DNA of 64,000 nt from Isoetes taiwanensis (taxonomy: Eukaryota > Streptophyta > Lycopodiopsida > Isoetales > Isoetaceae): positions 3,122,299 to 3,186,298 of the forward strand of contig JAJEKV010000072.1 in assembly GCA_021234155.1 (NCBI GenBank). Direction: 5' to 3'. The notes under the pieces are model-generated. The model did not search any database and had not been told where the DNA came from. It was given only the letters and a program-made list of their open reading frames with translations. Made by a program: the position numbers and the translations under genes. Of this stretch, positions 11,680 through 22,889 are shown piece by piece. How positions within the stretch are numbered: position 1 is the stretch's first letter; every line of letters starts with the position of its first letter.

Positions 11680-12404
11680 GAGGCAACTTGGCGGATGAGT
11701 TCCTCGTGCAAACAGAAGTCAACACCGATGCACATGATGTGGTACGTGAATAGGTTGGCCTCTTTTTTGGTGTTCTTTATTTTTTTTCATTTACTAAAAT
11801 TCAATATCTTTTAAAGACAATTCCAAAAATTTGTTGAGCGAGTTACGATTAGTGCAAATTCTTTGGACCTAAGCCAATCAACAAGCTGTCCCCAATCGAA
11901 AGATATGGCATGGGATGTGGATGCAGATTCAAAGGACAACCAAGGGTAAATAAAACATAGCCAAGCTCATGTTATTCATTATTAAACTAGGTTGGACGCA
12001 TTAAGGAATTGGAGAGAACGTTTAGTTTCCCCAAACAATGCATTCTTTAAGTAGATTTTTAACTACAGAGTTTCCTGGTCAACTACAGGTTAAAGACTTC
12101 TGGAATTTGATCTATTGCAACCATTTAACTTTGGTCTCTATGTAGAAGCTCTGTGCTGTAGCAGATGAACTTGTAAACTAAATACGTACATACGAGTTAG
12201 TGGCAGTATAAAGTAAACACACATGATTTCTTGTTTTATTTATAGAATTGTTCCTTCTATGCCGAACGACTCCATAGGCATCATGGGAGAATCAACACAG
12301 GTTGCTTTCTATCTTTTCTTGATTTAAATTCAAACTTTCTATTAAATAAAATGCTTTACCGTGATTATTACTGCAGGGTCACAAGGGAATGCACTTTTTT
12401 TAAT
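11680..12404 (+). CDS. Multi-exon small gene, 3' part (copy A), unknown function
   Basis: Four exon-like islands are framed by consensus splice sites: 11680-11741 (donor GTACGT), about 11839-11945 (donor GTAAAT), 12246-12300 (acceptor TTTATAG) and 12378-12404 (acceptor CTGCAG, ending in TAA). Exon 2 joins exon 3 as GG/A (Gly) and exon 3 joins exon 4 in phase 0. The peptide runs GNLADEFLVQTEV..., ...KDMAWDVDADSKDNQG..., IVPSMPNDSIGIMGESTQ, GHKGMHFF. In copy B the exon 2 acceptor is a clean AACAG/GTTACG; here it reads AGCGAGTTACG, so this copy may have lost the site. I do not recognise the protein, and upstream exons were not found. Confidence 0.45.
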
Positions 12405-13192
12405 GTCATTCTTACATTCTTTTATATTAAGAAATTCTTTTGTACTGTGTTTGCTACAACATTGGAACTTCTAGGATCGATGCTGCAGGATATGCATGTC
12501 ATTGTGGATGGTGGCCTTTAAAATGCCTTCTATGGGTTATTCTCATGGTTTTACCCTTTTTCACGCCAGCTTCATTTGGCAGCAGCATGATGATTATGGT
12601 GGTTGCACCTTCTGAGAGAAAATATTGTGTCGGGATTGGAGGTTCTAGCCTGGTATTTTTGAACACATTTCTTCATATTGCGATAATTCTAAAATATTGG
12701 AGGAGAGCTTGTATAGCTATAGTCTCCGTTTCCTCTATAAATCCTGGGCTTGGACACGTTGCTGGTTTGGAAGCATTTTTTATACATATGGCAACATAGG
12801 TGCATGGAGCAGGAAGTGCAGCTGGAAGTAGTCTTCTAATAGTTTTCAACAATATATGTGGAAGTAGTCTTCAATGCTGCATAGTTTTTCTACATAGTTT
12901 TTCAACAATATATGTGTACATCTAATTGTTGGTCTTAAACATGAGGGTTTCATGTTCTTGCAGCCCTTTAAATCAGGTAACATCTCCAGCTATTATCAAC
13001 AAATATCACATTCACATTTGACATTAGTTCTTGTTGGTATTCACATTTGACATTAGTTCTTGTTGGTATTTAAATTGCTGTAACAAATAAACCATTTGTT
13101 GGTATTTAAATTGCCAACAAATTTAAATTGCTGTAAGAAATAAACCATTGATGTAATAAATAAGTTACTAATGTTGGTATTTGTTTGTAACG

Positions 13193-13226
13193 TCCACGGA
13201 GACCCATAGGTCATGGGACCCATACA
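13193..13226 (-). repeat. Hairpin-type 3' end relic of a small retroelement
   Basis: The text AACGTCCACGGAGACC-CATAGG-TCATGGGACCC is a further copy of the hairpin ending found next to (GGAA)n at 30.2 kb and (TTCC)n at 59.4 kb. No microsatellite tail is left here. The surrounding 12945-13400 contains several ATTTAAATTGC / TTGTTGGTATT direct repeats (13020-13175) and no gene. Confidence 0.55.
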
Positions 13227-13400
13227 ATGGGCTAGTACAATCATTACTACTAGGATTAAAAAACCCCTGCCTCGAAAGGTTTTCAAGGGAAAAACCTTTG
13301 CAGTAATGATGATACTAGACAAGCGGAGATAATGACTACTGAGGGCTTTGTAATGTTGTTTATTTTTTCGAAGAGAGCAAAAAAAAATTTTAACATATAA

Positions 13401-13769
13401 CAAAAACCATTATATTACACGGCTTAAAATTAAATTCCCCCTTAAACCCCCTTTTGTTTGGGTGCATGAAGTAGGGCAGCGAGAGCCCTTATAATTATGT
13501 TTTGCACATACAAAATCAACACCATATAGTATATTGCCTGAAATCTTATAGTATTTTGCAAATCTTGTTATACAGTATATGAAATTCTATACATCCATAC
13601 CCCACAAAAGAGGAATTTTGTGTACGGTGTAGATTAAGGAATAAGGGGTGAATATACCTATCCAACAGCTCTCGTTGCCCGAAGTCACCCTCCGTGTGAA
13701 TATGCACCCAAACAAAAGGGGGGTTAAGGGGGAATTTAATTTTAAGGCGTGTAATATAATGGTTTTTGC
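13401..13769. mobile_element. 369-bp foldback (MITE-like) element at the duplication breakpoint
   Basis: The left arm starts CAAAAACCATTATATTACAC and runs to 13467. Its inverted partner runs from 13703 to 13769. The arms are about 67 bp with only a few mismatches and one-base indels, and weaker inverted similarity extends inwards (GGGCAGCGAGAGC versus GGGCAACGAGAGC). The right end abuts the first base of segmental copy B with no visible target duplication on either side. It is non-coding. A superfamily cannot be set from the termini alone. Confidence 0.8.
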
Positions 13770-15485
13770 AGCAAGTTCTGAAAATTTTTATATGCTTCCT
13801 CTATACTTCCACATTTGGCATACATATCTATCACGGTATTACCTAAGCTCAGTTATTACCTAAGCTCACATCTGACTGATATCCTCTTTCTATAATCTCT
13901 TCATGGATGATCCTACCCTGCTCTAGGCCACCTAGGCTAGTACATGCTTTCAAGGCAGCCAAAAATGTTACCTCATTCTGTACAATTCCAATCTGTTGCA
14001 TCTTCTCAAAGCAATCCAAAGCCTTGCATCCTTCGCCATGTTTGGCATATCCTGCAATCAATGCACTCCATGATATCACATCTCGATTGGGTAGTTCTAA
14101 CAAGACTTTCAGTGCCTCATCAAACCTCCCACCTTTAGCATACACATCCACGGGCACTTCTCACCCACGGCATTATATTGGAAACCACTTCCAAGAATGC
14201 TTTCATGGATGATTTGCCTTCCATCCTTTGCTCCTATGTTAGCACAAGCTTTAAGAGCACTTGACAACGTGAATTCATCGAATGTATTCCTTCTGTTGCA
14301 TTTTTTATGCAAATCTAAAGACATTAAACCTTCTCCGTCTTTGGGCAAATCTTTTGCAATGATAGCAGCCCATGTTACAATGTCTCGATTGACGAAGTTT
14401 GTCGAAAATTATGTGCGCTTCTTCTAGGCCTCCACACTTGGCATACATATCAACCAAGGAGCTTCCAAGAGAAAGATCACAATGCAACGCCTTGTCAAGT
14501 ATCTGTTCATGTAGTAATCTGCCCTGCTCAATTGCTCCTATGCTGCCACATGCTTTTAAAACACCCAATAAGATTACTATACCTGGTTCTAAACCTTCTT
14601 GGCGCATCCTTTCAAAGCAATGAAGGGCCAAATGGCCATGACCATGTTGGGCATATCCTCAAATCATAGCTCCCCATATGACCAGATTGGGTTCTATGCC
14701 TTCTTGTTGCATCTTCTCAAAACATTCTAGTGCCAAAACACTCTCTCCACGTTGTGCATATCCTGCAATCATGATACCCCATGATACTATATCCCGAGTA
14801 GGTAGATTATGAAATGTTTTGCAGGCTTCCTCTAGACTCCCACATTTGGAGTACATATCAACCAGGGTACTTCCTACAGCGACTTCTGATTGAAGATCTT
14901 GCCCGATGATCTGATCATGGAAGATCCTACCCTCTGTAAGAGTTTTTTTCATGGTGCATGCCTTCAGGGCAGCAACTAGAATATATTTATTGAAGTCCAC
15001 ACCTGAAAGTTGCAATTTCCAGGATAGTTCAATGGCTGTCTGGCCATGACCAAGCTTTGCATTTGCAGAAATGGTTGCAGCCCAGGTGTGAGGGCTCGGT
15101 TTTGAGATCTTATTGAAGGTCTGATTGGCCTCATTTGAACCATCATAATAAGTGAAAAGGCGAATGAGATAGTCTCCCAAAAGAGAAACGCAATCAAGTC
15201 CACCATGGACCATAAGTGCCTGCACTCGCCTTCCACATATCAAATCTTTTCTTTTTTCACATTCCTGAAGGAGGCCATAAACATTATCCCGGTTGATTGA
15301 AATACCTTGCTGCTGCATGCGCTCCGTTGCTTCCACGGCTTGATACAGCCAACCATCATCCATAAAACTTGTGAATCTAGAAATGTTCTGTTCGACAAGA
15401 CAAAACAGAAATTGTCAACCCAGAAAAGATGCAAATGTAAAGAATAAAAATTCTTCTGGTAAATTACCTCCGCTCGTTTCTGCAT
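13769..15485 (-). pseudogene. Truncated, frameshifted PPR copy (B)
   Basis: This is the 5' half of the PPR gene, including the 18-nt exon 1 (ATG at 15485) and the 80-bp intron. The second exon is intact for 234 codons (15363-14659), nearly identical to copy A. It is then cut by a TGA created by a one-base change (GGCATATCCTCAAATC on plus, versus GGCAAATCCTGAAATC in A). Downstream, segments at 14631-14305, 14348-14109 and 14157-13849 are in different frames. The gene ends at the foldback element, so all repeats after that point and the E motif are missing. It cannot make the full protein. Confidence 0.88.
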
Positions 15486-17270
15486 TCCGAATAGCCTGAA
15501 CAGAACGTATATACAGACAGGTTATAATCTGGAGCTCAAAGGCATTTGTTCTTTTGGGCATATCTTAGGCTACCTGAGAAAACCGTCCGAAACGTGAAGC
15601 CATAAAAATTATAATGGATCATTTCCCCAGCTATGAGCTTCGTGACCATAGTACAGGCACGAAATCTCTCAGAACTTGACGGCTCTGTTGATTTTTCCTT
15701 CTGTTAAGACAGGTTCTCAAACAATTTAAACACATCCAAGGTTTTCTCGTTGTGGAATGGCCTTCAAGTGGCTATGGAACATACTTGCAAGGAGAAAATA
15801 TGCCCAAATTTAGTCATTAGATTTAAAAACTTAAAATAAGAATAATGAATTGACGATTTCTATCGTCTATGGAGACAAAAAAAAAAGATGTATGGGACTC
15901 AATAATAAAACATAGGAAATGAGCAAATGTTTACCCAAATCCTAACGAAATAAATGCCAAATACATGAAGGTTGGAAAAGCATCCCTCCAACAGAAACAA
16001 GAAGGAGGAAAGCAATTAGCATAAACTTTTCCATTACAATAAGCAATCTATAGAAGAACAAACACCGCTACATTCTACATCAATGGTGTAATCGTTAATG
16101 TTCAGGGGAATGTGTTCAACATTGACAGGAATGCTGTCGACTAGCCTAAACACATGGGTCGGCTCACCATCTCCAAATGATGGCTCCGTCTCACTTTCAG
16201 TTTTTAATACCGCCTTTTCCTTTTTCCATCTTCTCTATCATCTTCACACCTCTCATGTGCCATAGATGACAGTTACCACGATTATGGCAAAAGCAATATG
16301 AGGGTCCTTTGAGTACACTCAGATGGTTTATATGCATCGCACAAGTGCACTTCTCTTGGGTATTGCAGGAATTGGGCACACATCCTTCCCTTCCACACAG
16401 ATCATTCCATGTGTAGGGGTCAGATGTATTCCATAGGACTTCTAGATTTGTCTATCTTTCCTGCAAAAGGGACTAGATCTTCTCTGTAAAATTCTAGCCA
16501 AACTTGATATGAAGAGTTGGTCGACATAGCTCGAGAATATCTAGCATAATAACAGGGGGTTTCCCTTGTATTTTTGTACTTTTTTCTCTATGGTTTTCAT
16601 ATGATTTTGAGGTCGTATTCTATGAGATGTACTAATCAGTACATCTAGAGTGCGCACTATAGTTTCACGTTTTAGTTGCACGTTCTTAATGGTTTTTGCT
16701 CCCTTACCCATCTCAATGGCCAAGATTGACTCGATGGCATTTTAATCCAAAGGTTTACAATAAAAGCCTTTTTGTAATGCCATATTTAAAAATGGATATT
16801 GAAAGCAGATGTCGAGCTCTTCTTTTTTAGGGTTATCACAAAACATGGCGATGGCTCGTCAAATCATCTAAGGCAAGGGGCGGCAGCGGGTAGCCAAGAG
16901 CCAGAGTATCTTGTTGGTTCTGATCTGACCTTCTGCCTGCATTGGATATAACCAAACTATTCTTCACAATGACATTTGTTCTCTTCACGAATTTGCTGGC
17001 TTGGAATAATCGGGGCAAAAGTAAGAGTGCATTGGTTTCACTTCCTTGTAAAATTCGCTCCTTTATATCCTTGAATTTTCACATCTTGCAAACAGGAATA
17101 GGAGTTGCTTGCTCTTTGCAAAAATCCTAGCTCCTGATCTCTAGCTGTTTCTTTTCCTTCCATCCTGTGCGGCAGATTTTAAGGGATCTAGTATGCCATT
17201 CTTACTGTAGTTCCATGCCTACTGGACCCGGCACTAAACTTAACAAATTCTTCTTTTGATTTGCATCAAG

Positions 17271-17990
17271 GAGGCAACTTGGCGGATGAGTTCCTCGTGC
17301 AAACAGAAGTCAACACCGATGCACATGATGTGGTACGTGAATAGGTTGGCCTCTTTTTTGGTGTTCTTTATTTTTTTTCATTTACTAAAATTCAATATCT
17401 TTTAAAGACAATTCCAAAAATTTGTTGAACAGGTTACGATTAGTGCAAATTTACTGGACCTAAGCCAATCAACAACTGTCCCACTGAAAGATATGGCATG
17501 GGATGTGGATGCAGATTCAAAGGACAACCAAGGGTAAATAAAACATAGCCAAGCTCATGTTATTCATTATTAAACTAGGTTGGACGAATTAAGGAATTGG
17601 AGAGAACGTTTAGTTTCCCCAAACAATGCATTCTTTAAGTAGATTTTTAACTACAGAGTTTCCTGGTCAACTACAGGTTAAAGACTTCTGGAATTTGATC
17701 TATTGCAACCATTTAACTTTGGTCTCTATGTAGAAGCTCTGTGCTGTAGCAGATGAACTTGTAAACCAAATATGTACATACGAGTTAATGGCAGTATAAA
17801 GTAAACACACATGATTTCTTGTTTTATTTATAGAATTGTTCCTTCTATGCCGAATGACTCCATAGGCATCATGGGAGAATCAACACAGGTTGCTTTCTAT
17901 CTTTTCTTGATTTAAATTCAAACTTTCTATTAATAAAATGCTTTACCGCGATTATTACTGCAGGGTCACAAGGGAATGCACTTTTTTTAA
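17271..17990 (+). CDS. Multi-exon small gene, 3' part (copy B), all phases compatible
   Basis: Exons are 17271-17332, 17433-17533, 17834-17888 and 17964-17990, all bounded by GT-AG. Joins are phase 0, Gly split 2+1, and phase 0, and the frame ends at TAA. The peptide reads through GNLADEFLVQTEV, VTISANLLDLSQST, KDMAWDVDADSKDNQG and IVPSMPNDSIGIMG to HKGMHFF. Relative to copy A, exon 2 has several indels (AGCTGTCCCCAATCG versus ACTGTCCCACTG) that sum to a multiple of three and keep the frame. That suggests past selection on the protein. The family is unknown. The first exon begins mid-codon, so more 5' exons should exist. Confidence 0.5.
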
Positions 17991-18535
17991 TGTCATTCTT
18001 ACATTCTTTTATATTAAGAAATTCTTTTGTACTGTGTTTGCTACAACATTGGAACTTCTAGGATCGATGCTGCAGGATATGCATGCCATTTTGTGGATGG
18101 TGGCCTTTAAAATGCCTTCTATGGATTATTCTCATGGTTTTACCCTTTCTCACGCCAGCTTCATTTGGCAGCAGCATGATGATTATGGTGGTTGCACCTT
18201 CTGAGAGAAAATATTGTGTCGGGATTGGAGGTTCTAGCCTGGTATTTTTGAACACATTTCTTCATATTGCGATAATTCTAAAATATTGGAGGAGAGCTTG
18301 TATAGCTATAGTCTCCTTTTCCTCTATAAATCCTGAGCTTGGACACGTTGCTGGTTTGGAAGCATTTTTTATACATATGGCAACATAGGTGCATGGAGCA
18401 GGAAGTGCAGCTGGAAGTAGTCTTCTAATAGTTTTCAACAATATATGTGGAAGTAGTCTTCAATGCTGCATAGTTTTTCTACATAGTTTTTCAACAATAT
18501 ATGTGTACATCTAATTGTTGGTCTTAAACATGAAG

Positions 18536-18974
18536 GTGGAGGTAACTGTGATCGTCCCATTAATGGCAATGCTAGGGGTGGTAGTGTTCGAACCCTAGGT
18601 AGAGGCAATAATGGGGGTGGCCATAGTGGAGGCCCGCTCGGAGGGGGTAGCGGTGGCGGGGATGACCAACCTCTTGAGGGTACTAGTACTGATGTCCGAG
18701 CCCTGGATAGTGATGATGCTGGTAGGCTTGGAAGTGTTGGTTCTGAGAATGGTAGGGATGGTCGTAATGTTGGAGGTGGTAGTGTTAGAGCCCCGTCCGG
18801 AGGGCCAGTCTCAACTGAAGGGATGCAAGAAGCCAGGCAAGTTGTTCACCAGATCTCTCGGTTGGAGAGTTGGGCTGATGAGGTAGACCGCATTTCGGAG
18901 GTCAATCCATTGGCTCTAGAAGGCCCGCAAGTTTCGCCCCCTCGCGAGAGGAGGAACAAGACTGTTGTGGGATG
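18536..18974 (+). pseudogene. LINE ORF1 C-terminal part, glycine-rich
   Basis: Open from the truncation point to the TGA at 18972-18974. It begins GGGNCDRPINGNARGG, contains several GGG/GGGSGGG blocks, then a more charged end with HQISRLESWADEVDRISEVN and PPRERRNKTVVG. It resembles the disordered tail of plant LINE ORF1 proteins that follows the zinc knuckle; the RNA-binding part is absent. Its TGA overlaps the ORF2 start as ATGA. Confidence 0.65.
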
Positions 18975-19832
18975 AATAGGACAATTCTCAGTTGGAATGT
19001 GAGGGGGGTGCGGTCCTCCAGTAGTAAGAGGGCTAGAGTTTCTTTGGCACTGCGTCAGCTTCATCCTGATATTGTTTGTATTCAGGAGCATAAGTGCCAC
19101 AGGGGAGATATGACACAATTGATGGATATGGTTGGAAGACATTTTGCATCCATTGCCTCTTCCTCGGGGCGTTCTAGTGGGGGTACTCTTATTGCTTGGA
19201 AAATGAATGTTAATGTTACGTACTCCGCAGCAGATAAGTATAGTCGTTGGGCAATTATTAAGTGGCTTGAGGGAGGACAGGAATGGGGGATTGTGAATGT
19301 CTATGCCTCAAACCAGCCATCTCAGAGAGGTGCTCTGTGGGCCACAATAAGAAACAAGATAAGGAATCTTGGTGGTTTGCAAGTAGCCTGGTTGCTACTA
19401 GAAGACTTTAATATAGTAGAAGCGACAATGGATCGCTCCGCCACAGTCTTTGGTGCGGGGGTTTTTGAGAGGGACCAATGATCTAGATTGTTGCAGGATC
19501 TGGCTATGGTAGAGGTGGAAGGAGATTTGTCTTTCACATGGTGCAATAGGCAGATCGGGGCGGGGCGGGCCTATGCGAGGCATGATAGATGTTATGCCTC
19601 CCCTCGCACATTGGATGAAGTACCCTCTCTGCATAGGAGCAACATTCTTTCCACCTCCATTTCAGATCATTATCCTCAATTGTTGTGTAGCCAGAATACT
19701 TCTACCCCCAAACCCTCGAGCGATTGCCCGTCGAATACCCGCTTCTTGACCGATGAAGTCTTCTCGTCTCATTGTCGGGACTTGTGGCTCCTCTCTGAGT
19801 GGAATGGCAGGCATGGTGGCAGCATTGGCTAG
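18972..19832 (+). pseudogene. LINE ORF2 endonuclease (EEP/APE) domain
   Basis: The frame begins MNRTILSWNVRGVRSS, the first catalytic Asn motif. It continues with IVCIQEHK (catalytic Glu), GGTLIAW, WGIVNVYASN, then LLLEDFNIVE where GDFN is expected (Gly to Glu change), FTWCNRQIGAGRAYARHDR and SISDHYPQLL (SDH motif). A TGA at 19479-19481 interrupts the frame; the same frame resumes at once. The damaged catalytic loop and the stop make it inactive. Confidence 0.85.
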
Positions 19833-20101
19833 GGTTAAACGTTTTGCTAAGGCTTTTGGTAGGCAGCGAGTTCAGCGGGGGCGGCAGGGAACTCCACTTA
19901 CTCTATAGAGAGTTGGGCGGTCGGGCACAACCCGATGGCATCCAGGAGAATGCCATCTTTGCGGTGAATCATATCTCTAGAGCAGGTCAAAGTTAAGGAA
20001 GCTTCGGGTGAAGTCACGGACTTACTTGGCTGAAACAAGGAGACACGAGCTCTTCGAGTTTTCTTTAGGGGCAAAGAAGCGGCGTCGGTATCACGGCATC
20101 A

Positions 20102-21110
20102 ATGGCATCCCTTACTTTGTCAGATGGTCGTAAATTGGAGGATCCTGCTGATCTCCAGAGGTATGTGCACGACCATTTTTCAATGTTCTTTGCTAAGCAG
20201 TCGTTTCCATACGAGCAAGAAATGCAGGATCTGGTTTTGGCTGTCGTTAAGCCGTCTATCTTGCACCATCAGCGTGATAGTTTAGAACAAGAACTCTCCA
20301 AGGAAGATTTAGAGGGTGCATGTATGTGCATGGCTAAGGATAAGTGTCCTGGGTTGGATGGAGTGTCTGTGGAATTTTTTCAGACTTATTGGGAATGGGC
20401 TGGAGAGTCAGTGTATCAGGTCTATCTTGACTTGCTGCGCTCTCATGAAATAGATACAATTCTTAACACTGCCTGCATTTCCTTGATCCCTAAGGTAAAA
20501 CAGCCATCCACGATCAATGATTGGAGGCCTATTTCTTTGCTCTCCTCTGTGTATAAGATTATTGCAAAAGCTTTGGCAGAAAAGCTTAAAAACGGTTCTA
20601 GCTTCCTCTATTAACAAGGTTCATCGGGTTCATCGGGGAAGAAACATCTTAACTAATGTTCTTTGCTGCTTATGAGGGCTTGTATTGGGCTAGGAAAGCA
20701 GTCGGGGGAGTTGTTTATCTTAAGCTCGATTTTGCGAAGGCATATGGCGGTGTCTTGTTGGGAGTTTTGTCTAGTATGCTTTCCGCTTTGGGTTGTGGTC
20801 CACGTTTTCTGAAACTTGATTATGAAGCTTCACACGCGTCGGCCACGAGCTACGGTTGTGTGCCGGGGGCCCTCCCGTTCTTTTCGATGGGAAGAGGAGT
20901 CCGTCGGGGCTGCCCTCGGCCCCATTTTTGTTTACCATGGTGGCGAGGCATTATCACAATTGCTCTTGATTTGCGGTAGATGAGGGAGTGGTAGAGGGTC
21001 TTCGGATGCGAGCGGCGGTCGGTTGATTTGCAATCAATTTGCACGGATGATACTTTTCCTCTTTGTGGCAGCGTAAGAAAGCAATTTTGCGTAATGTTAA
21101 GGGTTTTCTT
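20102..21110 (+). pseudogene. LINE ORF2 reverse transcriptase domain, fragmented
   Basis: The first open block (20102-20614) has KDKCPGLDGVSVEFFQTYW and LIPKVKQPSTINDWRPISL, RT motifs 1-2. A second (20656-20979) has YLKLDFAKAYG (motif A, second Asp region altered) and RGVRRGCP (motif B). ICTDDTFPLCG near 21030 is a ruined YADD box. Frames change at least three times. This would be the catalytic palm of the element used for target-primed reverse transcription. Confidence 0.8.
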
Positions 21111-21470
21111 TGGATACATTTTCCTTGGCCACGGTTGTCTTCTTAATTGGGGAAAGTGTTGGCTCGTGGGCTTTGGAGCGCGCCTCCACCTTGTTTGTTT
21201 CTCTTCCCTTGGAAGGTACTCCCGGTGAATGCATGTACCGGACTTACGGGCATTCCTTTTGGGGTGATATCTCTATGGGCCGTATGCGGGATGAGATTTT
21301 GCGGGGACTACGAAGCATCGAATTGGTGGAAGGGTAGTAAGTTGTCGATGGCGCGAGGATTATCGTAGCTAAGTCGAGTGCTCAGTAGCACCCACGTATA
21401 CACGATTAATACGTTATGTTAGCTCGAATGCAAGGTTGAGAATTGGGCCGTAATTGTCCGAAACTTTGTT

Positions 21471-22576
21471 TTGGGAGGGACTGCAGAAGGAGCAGTGGTT
21501 AAAGTAGCCTGGTGGAAGTGCCTCCGCCCTCAAGAGGATGGGGGTTTGGCAATCCTAGATTTGGCTTTGCATTCTAAGGTGTTAGTCTCCAAGTTTGTCT
21601 GGAGTATTCTCCATGAAGAGGTGTTCTCTCAGTGCGGCATTGCTTTTACAGTCCCTCGAATTGTGTGGCTTTTTCACAAGCCATCTGTCCCTGTGAAGTT
21701 GCCTTGGGCCTTGCTTTACGGTCTAAGGCCGTACCCACACGCTTCACCTTTTCTCAAGGGTGTACTGTGGGCCTGGGAGCATGTGCGAGAGTGCTTTTCG
21801 GGTAGACTATGCATCGGTATTTCATCACACTTCTCCTTTTACGTGGGTTCCCTCGCCTCAGACATACTTGCCTTTGGTGCCCGGCTTGCTGCCTTCGGGA
21901 CTTGAGGCCCGTTGGACTGGGGCTGCGATCTCCACCTTAGAGGATTGGTATTGGCATGGCCAAGCCCGGCTCCTTGGGAGTTTTTTCAGGCCGCTTTTGG
22001 CTTAAGAGCGGTGTCGAGCTATCGGCAGCAAGTGGCCTCCTATATTCCCTTTGCATATTCCTGTTCTCCTCCAGGGAGGGGTGGTCTTTCAGATTTGGAA
22101 GGTTCATTCAGGGGTCGATGAGTCATGTTTTGTTCGTTCTTGTTACCGAACATTGGTTATTCATGATACTTTACCTCCTTCTGACAAGTGGGCACTGAAG
22201 CTTCGTCTGGACATGGACTTGGAACTCTCTCCCCCCACCGAAGGTTAGGGTTCTCTTGTGGCAAGTGGTGCACCGCTGCATTAGGGTAAATGTTCTGGTG
22301 CATAGATTTAAGCCAGCTGTGAGTTCTCTTTGCCCCTGTTGTGGCTCTCATCGGGAGTCCATTGAACATTGTCTAGTCTTGTGCCCACATTTGCAAGCTG
22401 CGTGGGATTGGGTCAGAGCATTGTTCTGGATCAGGATGTGTAGCCAGAAGATACTTCTTCATGTGTTTCCAGCTTCATGGTCCTCTCCTAAGAAGCAGGC
22501 TTTCCATCTGTGTAAGGCGTGGTTGGTTTGGTTGATTTGGAAACGGCGTCGTTTATGGATTTTTCAAGGGATTTAG
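21471..22576 (+). pseudogene. LINE ORF2 post-RT and zf-RVT domains
   Basis: The block 21471-21905 carries AWWKCLRPQEDGGLAILDL, a conserved element following the RT thumb. Frames at 21912-22248 hold more of this domain. The block 22256-22576 contains VVHRCIRVNVLVHRFKP and a C-x2-C...IEHCLVLC zinc-binding motif (zf-RVT), then a tryptophan-rich end (AWLVWLIWKRRRLWIFQG). The 3' UTR and A22 follow. Confidence 0.8.
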
Positions 22577-22889
22577 TAACCTGTGGCGTCTCTAGTTCCA
22601 CGACTCAGACATAAGCTATTCCAGAGTTTTCTTGTGTTTACTGGCCTAGAGGAGACAAAGTTTTGCATCTAGCAAGATATTTTGCACATTGTAAATGCGA
22701 ATGGAGAGTTTGTACAGTGATTACTAGAGGCGATTGGAAGTTTACGCTCTAGTTTTTAGTATGGAGTGCTGAGGTGTCTTTGTCCCTTCGGGGCATTCTT
22801 TTTCCTCACTACTCCTCTTGTATCATTGCCATTCTTTTAATATAAGTGTCTCAGTTCTTCAAAAAAAAAAAAAAAAAAAAAAGATGTAC

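Larger units (their letters stand above)
8187..12944. repeat. Segmental duplication, copy A
   Basis: This 4.76-kb block recurs directly at 13767-18533 with high identity. It begins inside the PPR gene at TTTGCAGCAAGTTCTG and ends after TCTTAAACATGA. Copy A contains most of the PPR gene, its upstream region, and the plus-strand exon set at 11680-12404. Copy A is the longer version of the PPR gene, since the gene continues leftwards beyond the block. Confidence 0.93.
13767..18533. repeat. Segmental duplication, copy B
   Basis: This is the direct copy of 8187-12944, offset by 5580 bp at its left end and about 5.6 kb thereafter. Differences include a 17-bp repeat of TATTACCTAAGCTCA text near 13852, a dense cluster of small indels at about 14150-14400, a short insertion near 15520, and loss of about 87 bp near 15990 relative to A. 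It ends where a LINE begins. Confidence 0.93.
18534..22882 (+). mobile_element. LINE (non-LTR retrotransposon), 5'-truncated, decayed, with poly(A)
   Basis: The element starts abruptly inside ORF1 directly after segmental copy B. Order: glycine-rich ORF1 tail, APE endonuclease, reverse transcriptase, post-RT domain, zf-RVT zinc finger, 3' UTR, A22 tail at 22861-22882. It is GC-richer than its neighbours. The stretch from about 19830 to 21470 is heavily damaged. No target-site duplication is visible because the left and right flanks belong to different parts of the segmental duplication. Confidence 0.88.

Noticed and set aside
18611-18886. 91-codon ORF rich in Val, Leu and Met inside the LINE
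   Set aside because: It is the alternate frame of the GGT-rich ORF1 tail, which itself reads as glycine-rich through to the ATGA junction.
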